A stretch of 5,467 bases of DNA from Verrucomicrobiota bacterium (lineage in GTDB: Bacteria; Verrucomicrobiota; Verrucomicrobiia; Chthoniobacterales; JAFAMB01): positions 1 through 5,467 of the forward strand of contig JAFAJU010000435.1 of the NCBI GenBank assembly GCA_019236035.1. The letters are read 5' to 3'. Positions 1 to 4,116 of the stretch are shown in pieces; positions within the stretch are counted from its first letter, which is position 1; the number at the start of each line of letters is the position of its first letter. The translations under genes were made by a program, and so were the position numbers. The notes beneath the pieces are model-generated. The model worked only from the letters and a program-made list of their open reading frames with translations, did not search any database and was not told the origin of the DNA.

Positions 1-386
1 CTCGTAATAGCAGGCTCCCCGGGAGCAGACGCCGCGGACTTCGGTGGGTCGGCATATATCATTCGAAACGCCTCAACGGTCGCGGCGTTTCCCGCATCGA
101 CCAAAGCACGCAAAACGCCGTCGTCTTCCGTAAGCACACGAAAACCAGCCATTATCTCGGTATGCTGCTGGGAAACCGCTGCTAGCAGGGAAGTCCTTGG
201 AGGATTCGCGGTGATCATTCCCGCATATGACTGCCGAACCAGGCTCTGAACGACGGACGTTAACAACGCCAAGTTCGCAGCTGCGAAAAGGTCCTTGTAA
301 GCTCTGTGTCCCAAACCGATTATATCCTGCTGGCGGGCCTTAAAGGCTTCGAGGGCCAAGCCAATCTGTGGGATAAGGTCCGACAT
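1..386 (-). CDS. Partial protein of unknown function, C-terminus beyond the left edge
   Basis: A reverse-strand frame opens with ATG at 384-386 and stays open for 128 codons to the left edge. An in-frame TGA lies twelve codons upstream with no other usable start between, so this ATG is the likely start; AGGGA about nine bases upstream is a plausible ribosome binding site. The protein starts MSDLIPQIGLALEAF and looks almost wholly alpha-helical, with Ala- and Leu-rich amphipathic stretches. A turn-like segment (GMITANPPRTS) lies near residues 64-74 and a Pro/Ala-rich tail begins near residue 115. No signal peptide or membrane segment is evident. I do not recognise it. The segment from GMITANP to VDAGNAATVEAF faintly recalls the C-terminal helical domain of TyrA-type prephenate dehydrogenases; GntR-type FCD domains and phasins are equally weak alternatives. 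The gene diverges from the dehydrogenase gene at 545. Confidence 0.5.
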   Translation of the reverse strand, partial: MSDLIPQIGLALEAFKARQQDIIGLGHRAYKDLFAAANLALLTSVVQSLVRQSYAGMITANPPRTSLLAAVSQQHTEIMAGFRVLTEDDGVLRALVDAGNAATVEAFRMIYADPPKSAASAPGEPAIT

Positions 387-544
387 GCTGCCAATCCCTA
401 CAACGACCGTCGCAAGTTGTCAGTCTTATTCGAAACCGCCGCTCGCTCGGCTCGTGGTAGGCGCGCGCTCCCGCGCGTCCGGGTCAGCCTGGCCACCTGA
501 CACAAAACGCGCACGCCCGCACGCGCCGGAACGTATCACTACCG
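387..544. promoter_or_regulatory. Divergent intergenic region with a small GC hairpin
   Basis: This 158-bp gap separates two genes that point away from each other, so promoters for both should lie here. I could not pick out a convincing -35/-10 pair on either strand. The one visible structure is a perfect 6-bp inverted repeat, CGCGCG at 462-467 and at 472-477, with a CTCC loop. Its role is unknown, and in such alternating GC sequence it may be chance. Confidence 0.35.
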
Positions 545-1573
545 ATGGCTAAAGTGGTTATCCTGGGTGCGGGCGTAATGGGGTCTGCCATGGCTGTGGT
601 AGCAGCCGACAGGGGGCACAGTGTGGCCCTGGTTGGCACTCACCTCGATGAGCCAGTGATAAGTTCGATCGAAGCGACCCATCTGCACCCGAAGCTCGGA
701 GTAACACTGGCCTCGACTGTCACGGCTTATCGGTGGGACAGCTTCGGCGACGTACTAAAGGGTGGTATTGATCTCCTGATTCTCGGGGTATCCTCAGGCG
801 GCGTCGGGTGGGCAATCGACCGCATCACCGAGACCCTGGAGAGTGCGTTGCCGGTTCTCATGATTACAAAGGGGCTCGTGGCGAACGAGGCGTGGATCGA
901 GGTGTTGCCTCGATTTGTAGCGCGGGAGTCCGAGGTGCGCACAGGCCTGCGGCTGCCCGTCATGGCCGTCGCCGGTCCCTGTATTGCGGGTGAACTCGCG
1001 GCGAAGCGCGACACTAGCGTGGTGATAACAGGAGACAATCAGAAAGCTCTTGATCACGTTATTGATTTGCTGAAAACGCCCTACTATCACGCGCACCCGT
1101 CAAAAGATGTGGTGGGCGTTGAGGCCTGCGCCGCCTTCAAGAATCTATATGCAATCGCTGTTGGCTCGGCAAAGGGCAGACTCGAGCGCGCGGAGCACGC
1201 TGTGAATGGAGCGCTGATGCATAATCTTGCCGCGGCCCTCTTTGCCCGAGCGCTGACCGAGCTCTCGGTTCTGGTGGATCATCTCGGCGGGGACCAGGCG
1301 AGCGTGGCGGGGCTTGCGGGTGCGGGGGATCTCTACGTGACCTGCCAAGCCGGGCGCAACTGCCGTCTCGGGCGGCTATTGGGGCTTGGACTAACCTTTT
1401 CACGTGCCAAGTCGGATCATATGGCGGGTGATACAATCGAGGGCGCCGAATTGGCTATCACAGTCGGTCCAACGTTGGATGCAATGATGATGGCAGGCAC
1501 ACTTCCCGCTGAGCGGATGCCGCTGACCCGCGCAATCATCGATGCAATCTGTCGTGATCAACCGTTTATATGA
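545..1573 (+). CDS. Glycerol-3-phosphate dehydrogenase (NAD(P)+) family protein, GpsA-like
   Basis: This 342-residue cytoplasmic protein belongs to the family that interconverts glycerol 3-phosphate and dihydroxyacetone phosphate with NAD(P). The N-terminal Rossmann domain carries the dinucleotide loop GAGVMG at residues 8-13 and the family lysine at K109 (ITKGL). The helical C-terminal domain carries K199-N200 (AAFKNLYAIAVG), D262 and T266 (GLAGAGDLYVTC), R271-N272 (AGRNCRLG) and E299-G300 (TIEGAE). These match the catalytic lysine and substrate-binding residues of GPD1 and GpsA, so it should be active. The usual GPSFA motif reads GPCIAGELA (residues 144-152), which suggests a paralogue rather than the housekeeping phospholipid enzyme. 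With ABC-transporter and reductase genes nearby, oxidation of a different polyol phosphate is possible; that is inference. The ATG places GxGxxG seven residues in, as is normal. Shine-Dalgarno complementarity is weak (GGAA about 13 bases upstream). Confidence 0.88.
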   Translation: MAKVVILGAGVMGSAMAVVAADRGHSVALVGTHLDEPVISSIEATHLHPKLGVTLASTVTAYRWDSFGDVLKGGIDLLILGVSSGGVGWAIDRITETLESALPVLMITKGLVANEAWIEVLPRFVARESEVRTGLRLPVMAVAGPCIAGELAAKRDTSVVITGDNQKALDHVIDLLKTPYYHAHPSKDVVGVEACAAFKNLYAIAVGSAKGRLERAEHAVNGALMHNLAAALFARALTELSVLVDHLGGDQASVAGLAGAGDLYVTCQAGRNCRLGRLLGLGLTFSRAKSDHMAGDTIEGAELAITVGPTLDAMMMAGTLPAERMPLTRAIIDAICRDQPFI

Positions 1574-1583
1574 CCAACAGTGC

Positions 1584-1679
1584 TTAGGGCTTCAGCCCTG
1601 TGTGGCACGGGCGTCTCGCCCGTGGTCCATGGCCCATCCACGGGCGAGACGCCCATGCTACAGAGGGCTGAGGCCCTGG
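1584..1679. repeat. Composite nested palindrome (REP/BIME-like) between convergent genes
   Basis: Two 42-bp arms, 1584-1625 and 1638-1679, are inverted copies matching at 36 of 42 positions around a 12-bp centre. Each arm is itself made of two smaller palindromes. In the left arm these are AGGGCT-TC-AGCCCT (1586-1599) and CACGGGCG-TCT-CGCCCGTG (1606-1624). The right arm repeats the pair with one imperfect base pair in each. The element fills the gap between the convergent stops at 1573 and 1697. It could end transcription from both sides, although there is no clear U-tract. This layered pattern is typical of dispersed REP/BIME-type repeats moved by RAYT transposases. I recall similar sequence in Verrucomicrobia and Planctomycetes, but copy number in this genome cannot be seen here. 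Confidence 0.8.
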
Positions 1680-1696
1680 AGGCTTCCAACCTGTAT

Positions 1697-2569
1697 TCAG
1701 CCCCCCACGCCATCATCAAGCCGGTGCAGTTGATCCGGCTCAAGATCCAATTTGGCTGCCTCCACATTTTCTTCCAGATGTGCGATCGAGGTCGTGCCCG
1801 GAATCGGTAGGATGTTCGGTGCGCGATGGAGCAACCAGCTCAGGGCTACCTGTGTCGCCGTTGCCCCAAGCTTTCTGCCAATATCAGCAAGAGCACCTTC
1901 AGCGGAAGCAAGCGGCGCTCCAGGCTTCATCGGATCGGCTCCCAACGGGCCATAAGGCACAAACGCGATCCCTTCGCGAGCACAATAGGCCACCATGGGT
2001 TCCCCCTGGCGTTCACCGACGCTGTATCTGTTCTGTACTGAAGCGATTCGGGCAATTGACCTCACTTCTTCAAGCTGTTTGACCGTTATATTCGAAAGGC
2101 CGATCAACCGGATTTTTCCTTCCTGCTGGAGTTGTGCCAAACCCAGCACCGATTCGCTCAAAGGCACACCCGGATCAACCCAATGCAGTTGGTACAAGTC
2201 GATACAGTCTAGGCGTAAGTTTTTGAGACTTTCTTCGCAATCACGCCGCAAGCCTTCCGGGCTTCCGTCCAAATATCGCTCAGTAGCAGTTTTTTTTACC
2301 ACCCCGCCCTTGGTCGCAATGAAGAGCCCTTGCGGGTAAGGGTGGAGAGTTTCCCCGATAAGTCTCTCATTCCAACCGGGTCCGTAAGCTCTAGCCGTAT
2401 CAATAAAATTGATGCCAAGTTCGAGTGCCCGCTGCAGAACCTTTTTCCCATCGTCCCAAGCCTCGTAAGGCCCAAAGTTACCCGGTTGACCGGTCAGACG
2501 CATCGCGCCATAGCCTAGCCGGCGCACCTCCGTTCCATCGATGAACCGAAATGTGAGAGGGGGTACCAT
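1697..2569 (-). CDS. Aldo/keto reductase (YdbC-like)
   Basis: This 290-residue protein is a single-domain, NADPH-dependent TIM-barrel reductase acting on carbonyl compounds in the cytoplasm. The AKR catalytic tetrad is complete: D57 and Y62 (NFIDTARAYGPG), K87 (FIATKGG) and H129 (YQLHWVDPG). Other family marks are RLGYGAMRLTG at 17-27, GLSN at 157-160, and the cofactor-binding segment IPGTTSIAHLEEN at 256-268. Overall sequence, including GPYE near 33-36, recalls E. coli YdbC, for which pyridoxal reductase activity is described, but the substrate here cannot be deduced. The start follows an AAGAG-type ribosome binding site seven bases upstream and lies 11 bases after the stop of a 38-codon ORF, so the two probably share a transcript. 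The gene converges on the GpsA-like gene across a palindromic repeat. The coding strand contains a run of eight A at 2290-2297, inside codons 90-94. Confidence 0.9.
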   Translation of the reverse strand: MVPPLTFRFIDGTEVRRLGYGAMRLTGQPGNFGPYEAWDDGKKVLQRALELGINFIDTARAYGPGWNERLIGETLHPYPQGLFIATKGGVVKKTATERYLDGSPEGLRRDCEESLKNLRLDCIDLYQLHWVDPGVPLSESVLGLAQLQQEGKIRLIGLSNITVKQLEEVRSIARIASVQNRYSVGERQGEPMVAYCAREGIAFVPYGPLGADPMKPGAPLASAEGALADIGRKLGATATQVALSWLLHRAPNILPIPGTTSIAHLEENVEAAKLDLEPDQLHRLDDGVGG

Positions 2570-2580
2570 AAGAAGACTCT

Positions 2581-2697
2581 TTACGCCTGAAGCGCGCTGT
2601 TGCGTAGCTCAATTTGCACACCAGGTGCGGCATCAGACTTGGCCTCGCGCGCGAGCCTTAAAACAGCTTGATCGTCCAGGCCGCAATTGTTACTCAT
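2581..2697 (-). CDS. Small ORF (38 aa) upstream of the aldo/keto reductase
   Basis: A reverse-strand ATG at 2695-2697 opens a 38-codon frame ending in TAA at 2581-2583. It is preceded by a strong Shine-Dalgarno sequence, AAAGGGGGA, about five bases upstream, which is better than that of any full-length gene in the window. The product begins MSNNCGLDDQAVLRL, is soluble and charged, has one cysteine (residue 5), and has no signal peptide or membrane helix. Its stop lies 11 bases before the reductase start, which suggests a two-gene transcript with translational coupling. It does not resemble a classical attenuator leader, because there is no run of a single amino acid. I do not recognise the protein. 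It may be a real small protein, a coupling leader, or the remnant of a larger gene. Confidence 0.5.
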   Translation of the reverse strand: MSNNCGLDDQAVLRLAREAKSDAAPGVQIELRNSALQA

Positions 2698-2772
2698 AGC
2701 GGTCCCCCTTTAGATGCTTCGCATTTATTCTTCAGTCACTCCTCAACCTCTTCATTTCGTTAGGATCAGAAC
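2698..2772. promoter_or_regulatory. Divergent promoter region for the reductase and transporter genes
   Basis: This 75-bp gap separates the starts of the reverse-strand small ORF/reductase pair and the forward binding-protein gene, so both promoters should lie in or near it and could share one operator. It contains the ribosome binding sites of both sides: AGGAT seven bases before 2773 on the forward strand, and AAAGGGGGA on the reverse strand. A short inverted repeat, ATGC-TTC-GCAT, lies near 2713-2723. No convincing -35/-10 pair is visible. Confidence 0.4.
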
Positions 2773-3876
2773 ATGAAATCGATTGCGCACCACGCTATTC
2801 TTTCCCTGGCGCTCCTGACCGCACTCAACAGTATCGCGACCGCTGCCGATACTTATGAGCCCGAATGCTTCAAGCCGTTTAGTCCGACCACAAAAACGCT
2901 GCACTTTCCAGCGAAGAAACCACCTTACCGGATCGCATTAGCCAACGGGTTTATCGGGAACACCTGGCGAATCGAAATGATCAAGGCTTTGCAGGCCTAC
3001 GCGGAATCGCCCGAGATGAAGCCTTTGATCAAAGAATTGCGAGTTACGAGTACGGGCACCGATGTTGCCGCGCAGATCGGAGCGATAGACAACTTTATGA
3101 ATGCCGGCTATGACGCCATTCTGATCAATGCGGTAAGCCCTACAGCGTTCAAGCCGGTGATTGAGCGAGCCAAGCGAGCCGGCGTGATCCTGGTCGCCTT
3201 CGACAACGTTATCGACAGCGACCAGATCTTTTTGGTGAACGAAGACATGATCGAGATGGGGCGGATGGCAGGGCGCTGGCTCGAGAAAGAGATGGGCACA
3301 AAGGGTAGCGTACTGGAGGTGCGCGGAGTGCCCGGTAATTCTGTGGACCAGGACCGGCACAAGGGATTCCATGAAATCCTGGACAAACATCCCGACATTA
3401 AATTCGTTGAGGTAGTCGGCAACTGGGACGACGGCACAGCGCAGAAAGCAAGCGCGGATGCGATCGCTGCACATGGACACTTTGACGGCGTCTACACGCA
3501 AGGGGGCTCAACTGGGACAGTCCGCGCGTTCATCGACGCCAAACAGCCTTTCATTCCGGTCGTTGGAGAAGGAGAGAATGGTTTTCGCAAGTTAGTTGCA
3601 GATCACGCCAAAGACGGTTTGAAGGGTCTGTCGCTCAGCCAATCACCTGCGCTGTCAGCTATTTCTCTTAAGGCCGCAGTCGCTGCCCTGCAGGGGAACG
3701 CGTTGCCCCAGTTCATCGCCATCCCTCTACCTTGGGCGGACTACACAACCCTGAAAGCCGGTGAGAACTATTTTCCCGACCTCTCAGATGATTTCTTCGT
3801 TGCGACAGGCTTTGAGCCTTGCGGAGTAAAGCTCGACGCCGCGCAACTGATGAACGCGGCCAAAACAAATCAATAA
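2773..3876 (+). CDS. Sugar ABC transporter substrate-binding protein (periplasmic)
   Basis: This 367-residue protein is the periplasmic receptor of a sugar ABC importer, of the ribose/galactose-binding (Peripla_BP_4) type. A signal peptide spans about residues 1-25: MKSIAHH, a hydrophobic core, then a SIATAA cleavage region. There is no lipobox cysteine. The mature part shows a two-lobed fold: first strand YRIALANGFIGNTWR (52-66), GTDVAAQIGAIDNFMNAGYDAILIN (residues 96-120), FDN at 143-145, VPGNSVDQDRHKGF (186-199), and YTQGGSTGT with the following helix (241-249). The only two cysteines, C32 and C350, flank the folded domain and could form a disulfide. The start has a good ribosome binding site (AGGAT, seven-base spacing). 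The downstream ATPase gene fits the same transporter. The ligand is unknown; a monosaccharide or polyol is most likely. The hairpins after the stop suggest it is expressed above the ATPase. Confidence 0.92.
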   Translation: MKSIAHHAILSLALLTALNSIATAADTYEPECFKPFSPTTKTLHFPAKKPPYRIALANGFIGNTWRIEMIKALQAYAESPEMKPLIKELRVTSTGTDVAAQIGAIDNFMNAGYDAILINAVSPTAFKPVIERAKRAGVILVAFDNVIDSDQIFLVNEDMIEMGRMAGRWLEKEMGTKGSVLEVRGVPGNSVDQDRHKGFHEILDKHPDIKFVEVVGNWDDGTAQKASADAIAAHGHFDGVYTQGGSTGTVRAFIDAKQPFIPVVGEGENGFRKLVADHAKDGLKGLSLSQSPALSAISLKAAVAALQGNALPQFIAIPLPWADYTTLKAGENYFPDLSDDFFVATGFEPCGVKLDAAQLMNAAKTNQ

Positions 3877-3879
3877 GCC

Positions 3880-3932
3880 CTAGCCCGCAAAAATCACGCG
3901 CCGGGAGAATCGACGAGCTCACTGCGGGCTAG
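3880..3932. repeat. Long-range 10-bp inverted repeat just after the binding-protein stop
   Basis: CTAGCCCGCA at 3880-3889 is perfectly complementary to TGCGGGCTAG at 3923-3932, with a 33-base loop between. The left arm begins three bases after the stop codon at 3874-3876. In the transcript it would close a large loop immediately ahead of the terminator-like hairpin, so it could shield the mRNA 3' end or stack on that hairpin. A perfect 10-bp match at this distance is unlikely to be chance, but its role is inferred. Confidence 0.55.
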
Positions 3933-3935
3933 AAA

Positions 3936-3976
3936 GCTCTTAAACAGACGCCCGCGTCTGTTTAAGAGCCCGTTTT
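3936..3976 (+). terminator. Terminator-like hairpin after the binding-protein gene
   Basis: GCTCTTAAACAGACGC (3936-3951) is perfectly complementary to GCGTCTGTTTAAGAGC (3954-3969). This gives 15 pairs with a CCCG loop, or formally 16 around CC. The hairpin is followed after CCG by a short T-tract (TTTT, 3973-3976). This looks like an intrinsic terminator with a short, offset U-tract, so readthrough into the ATPase gene is expected. Such partial terminators or 3'-stabilising hairpins commonly raise binding-protein levels above those of the other transporter subunits. The AAAA that follows makes it fairly symmetrical, but no gene approaches from the right. Confidence 0.7.
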
Positions 3977-4025
3977 AAAATAAATGAATCTAAGCAAAGT
4001 GTTTTTGAATTTTTCCTCCCAAAAA

Positions 4026-4064
4026 GCGGCAGGATTGTCCGGCGTAGCCGGAAAATTCTGCCGC
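4026..4064. repeat. Second long hairpin in the spacer
   Basis: Two 18-base arms, 4026-4043 and 4047-4064, pair around a GTA loop. The pairing is GCGGCAG with CTGCCGC at the base and TCCGGC with GCCGGA at the tip, joined by an ATT/AAT segment. There is one G-T wobble and one G-A mismatch. No T-tract follows, so it is a poor terminator. It could be an mRNA-stabilising structure, part of a regulatory leader for the ATPase gene, or a dispersed palindromic repeat. Confidence 0.65.
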
Positions 4065-4067
4065 CTG

Positions 4068-4116
4068 AGCCTGCATGGCTCACAAATTCTCTAAAAATTT
4101 GTGAGCGATGCAGGCT
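4068..4116 (+). promoter_or_regulatory. Hairpin that sequesters the ATPase start codon
   Basis: Two arms of 21 bases pair with a single G-G mismatch. AGCCTGCAT (4068-4076) pairs with ATGCAGGCT (4108-4116), and GCTCACAAATT (4078-4088) pairs with AATTTGTGAGC (4096-4106), leaving a seven-base loop. The outer right arm is exactly the first three codons of the ATPase gene. The only purine-rich sequence ahead of the start (GTGAG, 4101-4105) is in the inner arm. Folded mRNA would therefore hide both the start codon and any ribosome binding site. No earlier in-frame start is possible because TGA occupies 4102-4104. Confidence 0.7.

Noticed and set aside
306..500. Forward 64-codon ORF with a GTG start
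   Set aside because: It overlaps the better-supported reverse-strand frame starting at 386. It has no clear ribosome binding site, and its C-terminal part is Arg/Ala-rich low-complexity translation of a GC-rich spacer.
1580..1810. Forward ORF across the palindrome (GTGVSPV...TGETPM)
   Set aside because: It is a translation of the palindromic repeat plus the antisense of the reductase C-terminus, a kind of spurious protein often predicted on such repeats.
1995..2339. Forward ORFs opposite the aldo/keto reductase
   Set aside because: The reverse frame has the complete AKR catalytic tetrad, so the forward frames are antisense shadows with low-complexity Ser/Arg-rich products.
2938..3501. Reverse 187-codon ORF
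   Set aside because: It lies wholly antisense within the binding-protein gene, whose frame has a signal peptide and clear family motifs. It looks like a codon-usage shadow.
3880..4116. CRISPR array or tandem repeats in the spacer
   Set aside because: The repeated signals are inverted pairs of different sequences. There is no direct repeat of constant length with spacers.
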